From Torreya grandis (lineage: Eukaryota > Streptophyta > Pinopsida > Cupressales > Taxaceae): a stretch of 64,000 bases of DNA. The DNA lies in assembly GCA_037957365.1 (NCBI GenBank), contig JARHVA010000350.1, positions 167,501 through 231,500 on the forward strand, read 5' to 3'. Shown one piece after another: positions 48,363 through 61,105 of this stretch. Positions within the stretch are counted from its first letter, which is position 1; each line of letters opens with the position of its first letter. A program made the translations under genes and the position numbers. A model generated the notes under the pieces. It saw nothing but the letters and a program-made list of their open reading frames with translations, did no database searches and was not told where the DNA came from.

Positions 48363-50964
48363 TTGGAATATGTTACAAGATATGCATGAATTTATCATTG
48401 ATTTCATGAAAGTGTCATTGATGTCCTTCTATGTTAACTTGTTGTTCTTGATGTTGAGTTTTTAAAGCCTTAATTGAGGAACCTAATGAAATGTCATAGG
48501 TCTAGTATCATGATGAGTCAAGCCATATTGTGTGAGAAAGGATGATATATCTTTTTATATTATTTAAAGTGGTGTGAGGAATTTTTATAAGCATGTTGAC
48601 CAAATTTGAAGTCAATAACTGAAGGAAAATGCAATAAATTTGGTGGTAAGGTTGACTATGTGCATATAAAAGGGTTTTTTAGACATGAGAAGATGTTTTT
48701 CATGAAAATTGGCACATTAAACCTTTTCATGAGATCTTTTTCACTTCATGATATTTTTGTAAGGTCCCTAACTTTAATTTCTTGGCATTGGTTTTAGAGT
48801 TGAGGGGCTATCTTTTATGAATGATTGATAAGAAGGTAAGGTAGTTAAAACCCTTATAAATACTTGATAGGAAATATCTAATTTTTTTATGGATAATAAT
48901 GGTCTAGTTAACCCAATTTGGTGTTTTTAACATGTAAATAATTATTCAAGGTTCCCTCAAGTTGTTTTTGTTTGTCTTGACATTGATTAGAAGCTACATG
49001 AAAACCCTTGTTTTTAGGGATTTTGATTCTATAGGTAGGGTTGACCAGGTAAAATCATGAAAATGGATGGAGGATGAAGTTAAATACTTATATTTTATGC
49101 TTATTAAAGTTTTTAATCAGGTTTATGACAATTTGTTTTCAAAACTAGTCATGAAACTTAGTCTATCACTAAACTGGCCTAATGAGCATAATAGTGAGAA
49201 AACTAGGTGAGAATGAGAATGAGATTAGGGAATAATTATAGAGGATTAGGGATAAATAATAAGGAATTTTATAATTATTAAATACCTATAAATAATATTA
49301 CCTTTGTCTATAAGTGCTGATGATGCCTACAACTATGCAAAAATTTGTCATCAAATTAGTCTGTCTAGCATAGTGAATTCCTTGAAGAGTAACATAGTGA
49401 GATTGGTTTGTAAGAACAATATTTATATATTAACATAGAATATATATTTTAAAATATGATATAATAATTCTAAAATTTCACACAAATCCATTTTAATATC
49501 ACATAATTGTTCCCATAGGTGTTCTATAAGTTGATTTTCTTGACTATGTTTTTGACCCTATAAGCAATTTTCTATGTATATGTGAAAATGATGTTCCTAA
49601 GTAATTTTTCACTAATATTAATGATAAAAATAAATTTAATGTGTTATAAATGAATAATAGGATTATTTTAATGCATTTTTTCATTGTAAATCATTTTTCA
49701 AGTCTAGATAGTCAGATCATTTTGACTTTGTATTTATAGTGTTTTATGTTTTTGAGTAAGCTATCTACAGGAATGTTCTTGAGGCCTTTTGGCCTATGTG
49801 ATACAGATAAAATAATTTTGTTAATTTTTTAAAGTATTTAATATCCTATTAATATGAGTTTATGTATGTTTTATGTGGTAAAATTGAGTATTTGGCTCAA
49901 ATTTGCAAGACAGACTTTTGGTAGTAAGAAGGCCTAAAAGGTGAGTAGGCCTAATTGGTGGGTTTAAGGTGTGAAATGGGAAAAATGAAGTTAGGGAACA
50001 AAGTTGACAATATTATGGGTTTATTTTAGGAATTTATGAAGTTTTTAATCCATTTTTAAGACAAGAATTATTCTTAAGGTTTATAATGGTAATGTGTGGA
50101 TGGGACAAACCTAATTGCATTAGGTCTTCATTAGGCCTAATTTTGGATTTGGTCCTTATGAACTATGACTGAATTATGAAAATATTGTTTCAAATTTTAA
50201 AAATTTATGGTGATATATTTAAAATTTATTTAATGTATTTAAATTTTTATGGCTGAATAATATGGGTGAGAGAAAGGGTCAAGCACTTAAGAAGGCTTAA
50301 TAGGCCTAAATTGACTAGTTGAGATATTTAAGCTTTTGATCGAAGGATATAGTGTTTTTGAGAATAATTTAAGAGATTTAACATCATAAGGAAGATGATA
50401 AAAAAATTCCTTAAATATATAAATATTTTTATACAAGTGTTTATCAAGATCATTTGACCTAATTCTACCACAAAGAGGGTTACTTGAGTAAGAAGGCCTA
50501 AGAGGTTATTTGAGTGAGACTGAAGGGTAAATAGTGAAAAATAAGGTTTAAATATATATTTTAATTATTAATAGGTACTATAAGGTGATAAAATATCATA
50601 TGTGACTTATTTTGTGTTAATATACCTAAGGGGTTGAAGCCTCCTTGCAAGATACAACTTGTAGAAGACTAGTTGAGTGGGTGCTCAACTAGGTAGGAGT
50701 TGGAGCTCCTTGTGGAGTTGGTGCTTCATTAAAATTTAGATCTTGACATTATAGAAATATATTACATGTGAATGGTTGAGTTGTTTTTATCAACAAAGAG
50801 GTTTTTCCACATATCTTATGTGTTTTCTCATGATATGCTTGTGTAACTATTTCCTTATGTATTGATCTTTTATGGGAAATCAATGCTTCATGAAATGATG
50901 AATGAAATTGAATAGTTATTGTTAAGAAACTGATTCAACCTCATATCAATATCTTATTCCAACA
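48363..50964 (+). repeat. Copia 3' LTR (2602 bp)
   Basis: Starts ttttggaatatgttacaag right after the PPT and ends cttattccaaca, followed by the TSD agata. It is collinear with 26132-28743, with many substitutions and small indels, so the insertion is old. The frame at 48606-48797 has no supporting feature. Confidence 0.9.
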
Positions 50965-50969
50965 AGATA

Positions 50970-51612
50970 ATTATTATTCACAACATAATGAGATTATAAT
51001 ATCAAGTCTAGTAATAGTTAAAGTATTAAAATTAGGTAACTAAATTGATCAAACAACTAATACCAAATAGTCAATGATAAAACAAACAAGACAAACTCAA
51101 TATAAGTTGAGAAGATGATCAAAACAAGAATAAGAGTATAATAAAATTAAAATTTATATAAAAAAAAATAGATAGACTAATGCATAGTGACTATGACTCA
51201 AGTATTACATCCTTGTTTACCTATGGCATTTACCTAATTACTCGTTGCCCTTGTCCCTTAACTCTTAACCATTAGAGTCCATCACCAGCCTGGCTCATGT
51301 TACCTTTACCTAAACCCATAAATTTGCATCAACAAAACCTACATAATATAATAATATATATCTAAACTAAATAATGCATGCATAAAAAACTAAATGTTAT
51401 AATCAAATCAACACAATTACAAAATAAACTATAGCTTTAACATTTAGTCCAATGTCAATAATAGCCAATTAAATATGATATAACATAAATTATGACATCA
51501 CTTGGAATATTAATGATAGAATACTATCTCAAAAGTATATCAAAATAGTATTAAAACATGATAGAAACATATAATAGTGTAATAAAGAAAGTATGTAGGC
51601 TGGATTATAACA
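50970..51612 (-). repeat. Element H 3' LTR, segment 3 of 3 (LTR start on the minus strand)
   Basis: Matches 60471-61105, including tgcatagtgactatgactca (51181 and 60676) and the terminal ggct[ag]gattataac. On the minus strand the LTR begins TGTTATAATCC directly after a purine run, the standard PPT-LTR junction. Confidence 0.87.
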
Positions 51613-51628
51613 TCCCCCTCCAGTTAAA
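51613..51628 (-). other. Element H polypurine tract
   Basis: The plus strand reads tccccctccagttaaa, so the minus strand reads tttaactggaggggga immediately before the LTR start TGTTATAA. This fixes the orientation and the 3' end of the interior. Confidence 0.8.
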
Positions 51629-51639
51629 GAGGACCCATC

Positions 51640-51960
51640 TCGATGATAAATTAAAATAATTAGGCATAGTTTTGTTTAAATATCTATGTATCCTCCTAAG
51701 TGGCATTTTTTGGTAATTAATGGGTCCCATTATATTGGTACATGTTGGATTTCAATATTTCTTAATTTAATGTTGTGATGGTCCAAGATTTTTACTACAT
51801 CTAGCTACGTCTTTTCCTCTTCCATAACCTAAAAAATTTTCCATCCCAACACATGAGATTGATTAGGAATATATTTACTTAATAATTCAATCTGGAACAC
51901 ATCATGAATTCTTGACATAAAAGAAGGTAAATCCAACTAGTAGGCAACAAGGTTGATTTT
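51640..51960 (-). pseudogene. Element H integrase tail and chromodomain remnant
   Basis: On the minus strand the text reads LDLPSFMSRIHDVFQIELL, then KYIPNQSHVL, then VVKILDHHNIKLRNIEIQHV and a Trp-Asp pair. This is the layout of the chromovirus Pol end: the integrase C-terminal motif (HDVFH-type), a linker, and a chromodomain starting ILD-x-R and followed by a W-x-h-x-x-x-x-x-x-x-W region. Chromodomains of this type bind histone marks and direct integration to heterochromatin. Frame changes and stops are frequent, and the C-terminal half of the domain is poorly readable. Confidence 0.7.
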
Positions 51961-52199
51961 GTCTAGTGGTGAATAGACCAACAAAGTGAGGAAGCAACTT
52001 AGAGGTTTTTCCAAAATTGATTGAACTATTTTATGGTCTTACATATAGAAAAAAAATTCACCAACAATAAATTCATGATATGTTCTATTTAAATTATCAT
52101 AATTCTTTTGTCGATCATAAGCAACCTTTGACTTTTTTTGTATTATGGCCATTTTCTCATCATATTCTAGCAACAATTTTGGACCAATAATGGACTAAT

Positions 52200-52960
52200 T
52201 TTCTAGGTTTCCTAGCCAAATGGATTTATACATTTCCACCCATAAAAGGATTTAAAAGGATCCATTTTAATTATAAAATGATAATATTTTTTAGAGACAA
52301 ACTCAACTAAATGGAGATGATCATTCCACTTGGCCTGTTGATCCATAACATACATGTGAAACATGTCTTTGACTACTTGGTTTAATATTTTAGTTTGACC
52401 ATCCATTTATAAGTAGTATGAAGAACATAAATTTAATTGAGTGCCAAAGGTTATGGTTAAAGTTCAAAAAGAACCTTGATGTGAACTGCTTGTCTCTATC
52501 AGATATAATGACAACTTGCATGTCATACAATCAAACCACTTCTTTCACAAAACATTTAGAAAAAATAACATCATCAGTTAAATTCCTAGTAATAAAATGA
52601 CCAGTCTTGATTGTTTTGTAAATTACCACTAAGATAGTGGCATGCCACTTATGGGATTTAGGTTGTCCTATAGTAAAATCAAGTGAAAACACTACCTATT
52701 TATCTCTTGGTATGTCATTTGGGCATACAAAACCCCTAGGATGGCAGTGTTCATCCTTTACATGATAATATTAAATAAATCTTTCCATAAATTTAGTAGC
52801 ATCTTTCTTCATACCAAGCCATAAATAAAGCCTTTTCAATTCATGAGTCATTTTGGTGACCCCTAGATGGGAAAAATGGGGTGATGTATGCACTTCCTTC
52901 AATAGAGTATTACGCAATCCCCCTTGATTTGGGTACAAATTTATGTTGTAATGCATTACA
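52200..52960 (-). pseudogene. Element H integrase remnant
   Basis: Two open segments remain on the minus strand. Segment 52956-52771 is the zinc-binding region: LLKEVHTSPHFSHLGVTKM carries the His pair region and YLWLGMKKDATKF the following helix; the Cys pair lies beyond the break. Segment 52406-52212 begins MDGQTKILNQVVKDMFHMYV, the DGQT box near the end of the catalytic core, and continues through WNDHLHLVEF. The region between (52418-52770) is decayed. The product would join element cDNA to the chromosome. Confidence 0.8.
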
Positions 52961-53249
52961 ATTCCATCTTACTCAACATACAAATTATCAAATTATTTTT
53001 TCAAAGGATCATCAACTAGTCCCACACTTACTTCTTGGTAGTAATTATAATCAAGCTGTTATTTTAGGAAAGCACTCCTAAACTTCCCTTGTAAAATACA
53101 TAAGATATCAAGGTATGTACACCTAATAAGTGTATCAACCATGTAATTTTCCTTACCTTTCATATAAAATATGCTCATGTTAATATTATTGACAAATTCC
53201 ATCCATCTACACTGTGGGCATTAAAATCATCTTGTGAAAATAAATTTTC

Positions 53250-54290
53250 TAGGCTACAGTGATAAAATTTCACCTTTAAATACTTACATAGCAAAAAGTG
53301 ATTCAAATATTTTAATTTGTGCACTATGGTAGCAATCTATAAATCATGTGTGGGATAATTATTATTAGCTTTTTTGAGCTTTCAAGATTCATCTACCACC
53401 ACTTTACCCTCTTAGGTTAATATTTCATCAAAGCCTTCCTTAGAAACATCAACCCATACCTCCAAATGACCATTTGGATAAGATATAATTAGAATAGGAA
53501 CTACTATTAATAACTCTTTGATATTTTTAAAAGCCTCTTGAAATTGAGTTTTTCATGAATTTTTTTTTACCTTTATGTTGAAAAGATGTAATGGGGTTGA
53601 CTAAGGTAGAGAAATTTTCTACAAACCACCAATAGTTTCCATCCAATCCCATAAAACTACACACTTCATGCATGTTAGATAGATTACACCACTCTTGAAT
53701 GAATTAAATATTTTCTATATCAATAGTAATAGTTTTATTGGAGATCACATTCCCCAAGTAATTTATTTCTATTTGGTAAAAACCACATTTAGATAGCTTA
53801 CCAAAAAACTTGTGTTGTATTAAGCTTTGTAAAACCTACCTTAAATGTTCATCATGTTCATCTTCATTCTTGGAGTAGATGAGAATGTCATCCAACAACA
53901 CTCGTACATTTTTTTTAGGATATCTCTCAAAATGTTATTCATTAGATTCATAAATGTAGTAGGTGTGTTCATGAGGCCAAAAGGTATAACAATGAACTCA
54001 TAGTGGCCATACTAAGTGTGGAAGGTTTTTTTGTATATATCTTCCTCTTCGATCCTTAATTGATGGTAGTTATATTTTATATTAATTTTGTTAAAGACTA
54101 GTATGTCCTCCATTTGTTCAAATAAATCATTGACTGGGGTAGAGGGCAATGATTCTTGATCATCACTTTATTGAGCATATGATATTCAATGCATAACATT
54201 AAAATGTCATATTTATTTCTCATGAAGACTATTGGAGCACCCCAAGGTGACACACTTGGATTAATGCTTCCATTTTCCAAATTTTTTTAT
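53250..54290 (-). pseudogene. Element H reverse transcriptase and RNase H remnant
   Basis: Minus-strand segment 54280-54098 reads NGSINPSVSPWGAPIVFMRN and then LCIEYHMLNKVMIKNHCPLP, the start of a Ty3/Gypsy RT. Next is [20 protein letters not shown] (about 53985-53930). The active site [17 protein letters not shown] (about 53898-53848) keeps both catalytic Asp residues. Downstream (53800-53250) the text is consistent with the RT connection and RNase H, but I could not place motifs with confidence. Several stops and frameshifts make the enzyme non-functional. Confidence 0.82.
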
Positions 54291-54589
54291 AACCAAACTT
54301 TCATCTCTTGAAGATATACCACATTAATACTATAAGGATTTTTTGATATAGGGGCATCCCTTGGAATAACCTCAATAGAAAATTAAAAATCCCATTTTGG
54401 TGGTTAACCAAGAAATTTTTCAAGAAATACATCCATAAAATCTTGTAAAATAGGAAAATATAAACAATATTATTCTTCCTTTTTAGTAAATTCCTACAGT
54501 TAAATTGCATAGAGATTATACCCTCTCTGAATAGCCTTCTTTAATTGTAGGTTTAAAAACATTTTTTTCATTTTATCCCATGATGACCT

Positions 54590-54720
54590 TGAGTTTAAAT
54601 TAAAAAATCCATTATAATAAGTGTATTACATCCTTTTTTGGGATAAATCAAGTGTTGGATGGTGTTGTTGCAGCCAATCCATCCTTAATATGATGTCATA
54701 AGACCCCAAGGGTATTAAAA
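54590..54720 (-). pseudogene. Element H protease-RT junction remnant
   Basis: The minus-strand frame reads LGSYDIILRMDWLQQHHPTL, which matches the conserved segment at the end of the Ty3/Gypsy protease before RT. The protease active-site triad upstream (about 54720-54950) is not clearly readable. Confidence 0.7.
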
Positions 54721-55239
54721 AATGTTCACTCTTATTCTAAAGGTTCCCAAATCAAGTTCAATTTGATCTAAGCATTCTTGGATAGGTACCCTCTTGTTAT
54801 TACCAAACTCAACTTCCCATTTTTTCTCAATGGCATAAGTTTTCTGTTTGCATTTAATTACTACAACAAGTGAAATAAAGTTATCTATTACACCAAAATG
54901 AATTAAAAAAACTACATAATTACCATCAAGATTATCTCTTATCTCTAACGTATTAGCCTAGAAATCAGCTTTTTGATTGTCTATTACTATATCAGCTTTT
55001 TGTTTTCCCCTATTGATGGTTCATTTTGTCTATTTTGGTGTTGGTCCTTCTTTAAATACCCATTTTAGAGTTGTCTTGGGTTTTAAATTTTTTGAATGTT
55101 AGAATTGATATAAATTTATATTTTTCACTTGGAACTTGTAATTTTTGATTGATTTCTTAACACTTTTATATGTGCTAGGCATATTTTTTAGCTTTTGACT
55201 ATTGCCTATTCATTTTGAATTCTTGTCTCACTTTTTGCC

Positions 55240-55770
55240 AGGACTTTTTTTTAATTCTACCTTATGTGTAGACTCTATAACAAATTCCAGCATCTTAGGA
55301 TTAGTCATATTAATGTCATGCATCAATTTTTACTTTATTAATAATTTAAACTTGGTTATTTTTATCTCTTCATCATGCATCTAGTCTACATGGCATATCA
55401 TATTTAAGAACTTATTCTCATATTCAAAGATAGTCATGTTTTCTTGCTTGAGTAGCTAAAAATATATTATTTTATGATCCTTGTAGTTTACACTTAAATA
55501 CATATTTCATAATTGGATCTCAAAAGTTAGCTAGGTAAGGGTCATAGTTGATAACCTTCCAAGGCATTGAGATGGTTCCAACATAGGGTAGCAAAACCTT
55601 TTAACTGGTAGAAAAATCCCTCACCTTCACATTGGATGGCATGTCATGTAGGTTAAAGTATTTATATATATTTATGAGCCATTCATTAGTTATGTCTCCT
55701 AATTCCTCACTTGAAAAGGTAGATGGGGTAAGTTTTTTGAGCTCTCTAGTGATTGGGTCTACAGTTCTTA
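55240..55770 (-). pseudogene. Element H gag (capsid) remnant
   Basis: On the minus strand the text reads LTPSTFSSEELGDITNEWLI and NIYKYFNLHDMPSNVKVRDF (about 55735-55625), the start of a plant Gypsy capsid domain. Then, near 55435-55255, it reads MTIFEYENKFLNMICHV, DEEIKITKFKLLI and NPKMLEFVIESTHKVE, the second half of the same domain. A few stops interrupt it. A zinc knuckle would be expected downstream at about 55000-55200 but was not recognised. The plus-strand frames at 55202-55384 and 55753-56091 are shadows. Confidence 0.72.
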
Positions 55771-58154
55771 TTGGTACTTCCTAGAGTGCTTTTTACCCTA
55801 ATTTTCCACCTTTTAATCAAGGAATTTATTATAGAAGAACACCCTCAATATTGTTTAATCTTCACTCTTGATTTTCAATTTTATGTTGAATGGCATTTAG
55901 AGTGGATAATATTCCATGGAGGGTTTCTTATTGCTTATCATCTGGGTTATTCCCAATTGTATTATCATTTAGATATTTATTATTATTATCATTATCATGA
56001 TAAGAAGAGGTTTATTTTTATTTTGGTTTATATTTTAGGTAGCATGACCCCTACCTCAAATTCTACCTCTAACTTCATCTCTAACTCTTAAGACTAGCCT
56101 ATCAATTTCTTAGTCATTGTTAACTTGATTGTTGTCAGCCCTAGTTTTAACCATTTTCTTGAGAAGTCACCAAATAGTTTCTTAGGTAGATTTTAGTATA
56201 AATAAATTCTTATAAGCCTTGTTTAGAGTTTTGTTTTCAAATTTATAACTTATCACAATATCTATTACAAGGTGAAATGACCCCCAAAAACATTTGATCA
56301 TCCCTTCTTTCAAATTTCATAGCAGAAAAAGTAAAATAGTTTATTTCATGTAACTTGGTTTTACGTGACCTATCACAATCCACATAACCATATTTATGTA
56401 TATGCAACCCTTAGCCAGGGTAAATACCCTAAGAAGATTTTATAAGGAAGATTATTTCCCTAGGGAAACCTCCTTGTAGTTTAAGGTGTATCAATATACA
56501 ATCCATAGAGATAATCTTGAAACTGTATGGTAGTAGACACCTTCCCAATAGGATGACCTAAGGGTCCTTATCCTATCTAAGAGATTCACATATACATAAT
56601 TCTAGGTATAGTTTAGGTTAAATCATTCACCCCTTCCTTATATTTGGGTTTTCAAATAAATATCATCATAATAGGGAACCATTTCTAGTTCATACATCTT
56701 TTTGTAAGCTAAGGTTTGTAAAGAAGAAATGTATTTGTTATAGCTAAATTAATTAAAAGAGTAGTCTAAATAAGTTAGGAAATTTTGAAATACACTTATA
56801 ACTAATGAAATTATAATAGGAATCTACATTTAATAGGTTCCACGTAAATAAATAAAACATTATATCACCATCCCTAATTATATGATTATACCATGATCTA
56901 TTATTCAGGGTGTTTTCATACTACATGCATTCATCTAACACATAAACATAGGCTACTGAAATCATATTTAATTTTTATAATTTTCATCAAATTCATAAAT
57001 TATTGTTATGATTTTGATTATAGTGGCTATTTATTCTTACTATGTTATCCCATAATTAACCACTTAGAGACTTAAATCTCTCAAATGTCAATTATTTGTC
57101 AATCAGTTTGACACAAGAAATGTATGCCACTTAATCATATTTTGTATGATTTATAATTTTTTTTGTTTCGCCTTAGCTTTCATGAATTATTCATTTATGA
57201 ACATTGAGTTGTTTATGCTAATACTATAGAATTTCAGCTACCATTAATAAGTACTATTTAAGACACTAATAGGTTTGTTTACAATTAGGCCCAAACATGA
57301 TTTAGTTTTAGCGATATGATCATTATACTCATCCATGTTATTATAAGGATCATAATGTTATACAAATTAAATAATTAATTTTATGAAGTAATAAAATCTA
57401 CCCAATATAAGATGAAAATAGCTTTAGTGTATATTGACACTCTAATATCATTTTAATAAGCTTGCATTGTTTTATTAAGAACAAGAATAATAGTTTACAA
57501 TAAGTGACTTACACAATGAAAATTTATTTTCTCTCCTCTTTAGAATCTCCATAATGTAATTTCCAATATATAAATAGGATTATACAAACTAACAAAATTT
57601 TCAAGTATTCATACATCCTTTTTTTACAAGTAAAATACCAATAAAAAATAACCCAACTTTAGGAACTATTTAAATATTCAAATTTGAATTATAATTCTCA
57701 ATTCATTGAACTTGGATAAAACATATTCAAGAATTGGAGTAACAAATATTTTTAATATCTTGCAATGAAAAATATTAGAATGGACAACACTAATGCAATC
57801 AAATTTCTTGAACTAATTGTGATACAGAATAATTTGCAAACTTATTGTATGGCTATAATTTGTCCAAAAGGATAAATAACATTAGTTTAAATAAAAACTA
57901 ATTAGGATAACATAAATTGGTTTTAATGATATAATTTACTTTTATTTATAGTGTCTTTTTTAGAACTCATGAAGAAATTCAGAAATTGTGTTATAATATT
58001 GTTGGTACAATAGTAAAGAACTTGCAAATAATTAAATAGAATAACTTGAAATTAGTATATATGTTCAGCCATTTAAGTTCTATTAGTGTATTTAAGTAAT
58101 GAATAAAATTAATAACTAGTTCATAAAATATAAAATCAAATTGTCAACTAGTAA
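55771..58154 (-). other. Element H long leader, no recognisable coding
   Basis: AT-rich DNA between the gag start and the 5' LTR. No domain was recognised on either strand; the plus frame 56893-57075 has no support. It could include decayed leader sequence or an unrecognised small insertion. A GTATCA-type word on the minus strand near 57822-57835 resembles a PBS but is 320 bp from the LTR end supported by homology. Confidence 0.45.
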
Positions 58155-61105
58155 TCACTAATGAACTATTACACTGTAGCAATTACATTCATTGGAATGC
58201 GAATAAAAAATCAACTTGAAATTAGTTAACCTTTAATGTAATTGGAGGTCTAAAAACATTTAATCAAATTAACCAACTAAATCACTTAATAAACAATATA
58301 AATAGTGTTTAAATAAATAAATGAACAATAGTATAAAACTAGCATGCTTCTATCTTATACAGTAATCCAAGTGATTATTGTTAATTTTTAAACATGATAT
58401 AATACAAAAATAAATGGTACAATAATTAAATAATATAATAAATCATTTGATCAATATTAAACTATGAAATATAACTTCTCTACATGATCCATCTCAACCT
58501 AACCCATCTTATGAGCCCACCACTTGGTTGCCATTACCACCCCCAACCATTAGTTGGGAAGTGGAGTCCAATTTTTGGGTCCTTGGGATAAGAGTGTGAG
58601 CAATAAGGGATAATATCTATCACTATTTATAGTAGTTACTTCAACCAAAAATCATTCCATAATTTAAAACCAAGTACACAAAGACCAACCAACATACACA
58701 TATTTGACACCTTTTGTTCTACCTCTAAAAGTTTTTAGGTATCAATTATAATTTTAGTTTAACCTAGTCAACCCTCTTCCTATGTTCCAGGTGTACTACA
58801 ATTAAAATCCACCACTATAAGTGATATAAAATCATCTGATATATCCAATAATAAATAATAAATATTTTCATAATCCATGTATAGGAAAATAGATAACACA
58901 ATACCAAGCTTTTAGATACTTTACCCTTTTTTAAACTTTTTAGGTATTTTCATTTCATCACCTATAAGTGATGAAATCACTATATCTAACCCTTTTGTAT
59001 GGCTGGTTAAATCCTTACACAAATATTGTTGTAATAATATCAATGAGAATTCAAGGACTTGAAACAAGATTAAATGTTACAACTATAGACTCATTTTAAT
59101 AATTATAAACATGAGATAAGATTTTTATATCAAAATGCAAATGTACCCTACCCAAAAATGGAAAACTAGCTAGTTATAAAACCCCAAATAAAATCAATGT
59201 AGCCACTCTATCAGGTAAATAAAAATATCCCAATTTTTTTTTGGGTGATGAATAAAATCCAACTATAAAATAATATTTAATTGAAGTAAAATAATCTCAA
59301 AATTTTCCACTGGTTATGTCAATAGATTATAAAAATAAAAACAAAACCCAACCATCTAAATGACACATCCTCCTCTATAGGGTTGAAATACTCAATATAA
59401 AAAATTAAAAAATTAATCATTGACCCCATCTCAATCCCTATGGCTAGGCAATGGGAGTAAAAAAAATATTTATCTAAGCTTTTTACTATGCCCAAGTAAT
59501 AATATGAATAAAATAGTTTATGGTTTTTAGAAATAAACTTTCATTTTTAGATTTTTAAAAACTTATAAATTATTTAAACCAGAAAATAAAACTAATTCAA
59601 CCCATGACAAATGAAATCTAAATATCCATTTTAGACCATTATAGAGCCTTTGCAAGCTCATTATAAAGTCTATCAACTTCCTTATGAGCATAAAAACAAT
59701 ATTTTATTGTTTAAATCTGAAAAAGAATCAAAACCCTTAATTTTTCCATAAAATAAAAATCAATAGAACTTACTTGTTCTGTGCCCACATAGAGGGAAAG
59801 AAAAAAATTAGAACTCGCTTACTTTCTATCTTCCTTATCTTCTCCAAGTGCCATGCTCAGGATTTTTTATCCATGACCATGATATTCATTCTCCCTCCTC
59901 CATTATTTACCCTTCTCTCCTAATCTCCTTCCCTATTTTCCCTTGAATCTCCCCAACTACTCTCTTAAGCAAATATCTTGGCAATTGTGCCCTATCACCT
60001 CAAATGTGCTAGCTCAAAATGAAAATGATTTTAATCAGAGACCAAAAAATTAGGTCATGATAGTTTTTCTTGTTGGGATTCAAAACCCCATGTCCCCTAC
60101 CAAAAACTATCATTTTTAAAATAAAATATTTGTTTTGAAAATTAATACCATGCCAAGTAATCCATGGCCTAACATGGATTAAGATAAACATAATAAAACA
60201 AAAAATTAACATTTACACCACTATGCCTAAGTCATTTAAGCTTATAAAGCTAAAAAAAACTAACCTTTATTATTCATACTAAAAAGTAGTAGATTTAAAT
60301 ACTTTTATAAACATCAAGGCAAGCTTATGTTTTGGTATCAAGTGAAGGCTTATGTTGATCAAGCTCATAACTCAATGGGCCTGCCTAATTTATTAAGAAT
60401 TAAAACAACATTATGGGCACAATTAGATGTAAGCCAATGATAGACTATGAGTAAACAAAGATAAAGATTATGCACAACGTAATAAGATAATAATATCACT
60501 TCTAACAGTAGTTAAAGTAACCAAAATTAAATAAGGAAATCAATCAAGCAACTAATGCCAAGAGATCAATGATAAAATAATCAAGGCAAAATAAAAAAAG
60601 TTAATAATAAAATCAAAATAAGAATAAGAGAAAAAGATGATTAAAAGTGATAAAAAAACAAAATGGATAGATAATTGCATAGTGACTATGACTCAGTTAT
60701 AACAACCCTTTTTATCTATGTTGATTACCTGATTACTCATTGTCCTTATCCTTTATCCCTCAACTAATAAAGTCCATCACCATCTTAGCTTGTATTACCT
60801 ATACCTACACCCACATATAGGCATCATCAACACCTGTACAATATAAGAATATATACCTAAATTGAACAATAAAAGTACAAAAAATTAAATGTTGTAATCA
60901 AATAACATATTTAAAAAATAATTATAGTTGTATTATTTAGTCTAATGTCAATACTAAGCAATTAGATATGATCTAAAACATATTATGAGATCACTTATCG
61001 TATTAAAAAAAACATAATAGCTCAAAAGTATAGCCAAACAATATAAAAGCATGTTGGAAATGTATAATGGTATAATAAATAAAGTGTGTAGGCTAGATTA
61101 TAACT
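58155..61105 (-). repeat. Element H 5' LTR (2951 bp, intact copy)
   Basis: This uninterrupted copy is the key to the nested structure: its three successive thirds match 2032-3527, 25304-26131 and 50970-51612. Matching words include taccacccccaaccat (58535 and 2411), tcaatagaacttacttgttc (59760 and 25421) and tgcatagtgactatgactca (60676 and 51181). It ends ggctagattataact where the other copy has ggctggattataaca. The minus frame at 60009-60212 is not a credible gene. Confidence 0.85.

Larger units (their letters stand above)
26132..50964 (+). mobile_element. Copia element (Sirevirus-like), split by element B
   Basis: LTRs at 26132-28743 and 48363-50964 flank a Copia-order interior: gag zinc knuckle, protease, integrase, RT, RNase H. 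The TSD is an exact agata (26127-26131 and 50965-50969). The 3' LTR starts ttttggaatatg and ends cttattccaaca, a mutated TGTTGGAATA...TATTCCAACA inverted terminus. Removing B (32065-47539) leaves about 9.4 kb. Sirevirus affinity is suggested by the gag knuckle context and the multiple PPT motifs before the 3' LTR. The open frames are destroyed. Confidence 0.88.
2032..61105 (-). mobile_element. Element H: degenerate chromovirus (Ty3/Gypsy), host of two nested insertions
   Basis: This is the outermost LTR retrotransposon, on the minus strand. Subtracting the insertions N (3528-25303) and Copia plus one TSD copy (26132-50969) leaves about 12.5 kb: two LTRs of about 2.95 kb and an interior of 6.5 kb (51613-58154). 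Order on the minus strand is 5' LTR, long leader, gag, protease, RT, integrase, chromodomain, PPT, 3' LTR, as in chromoviruses. The two LTRs share 20-base words such as tgcatagtgactatgactca (51181 and 60676) and tcaatagaacttacttgttc (25421 and 59760). All reading frames are broken, so the element is dead. No convincing TSD was found: the base run after 61105 is tggat, and the bases before 2032 do not match it. Confidence 0.82.

Noticed and set aside
57815..57840. PBS candidate for element H (GTATCA on the minus strand)
   Set aside because: LTR homology ends at 58155, more than 300 bp away, so it does not adjoin the LTR.
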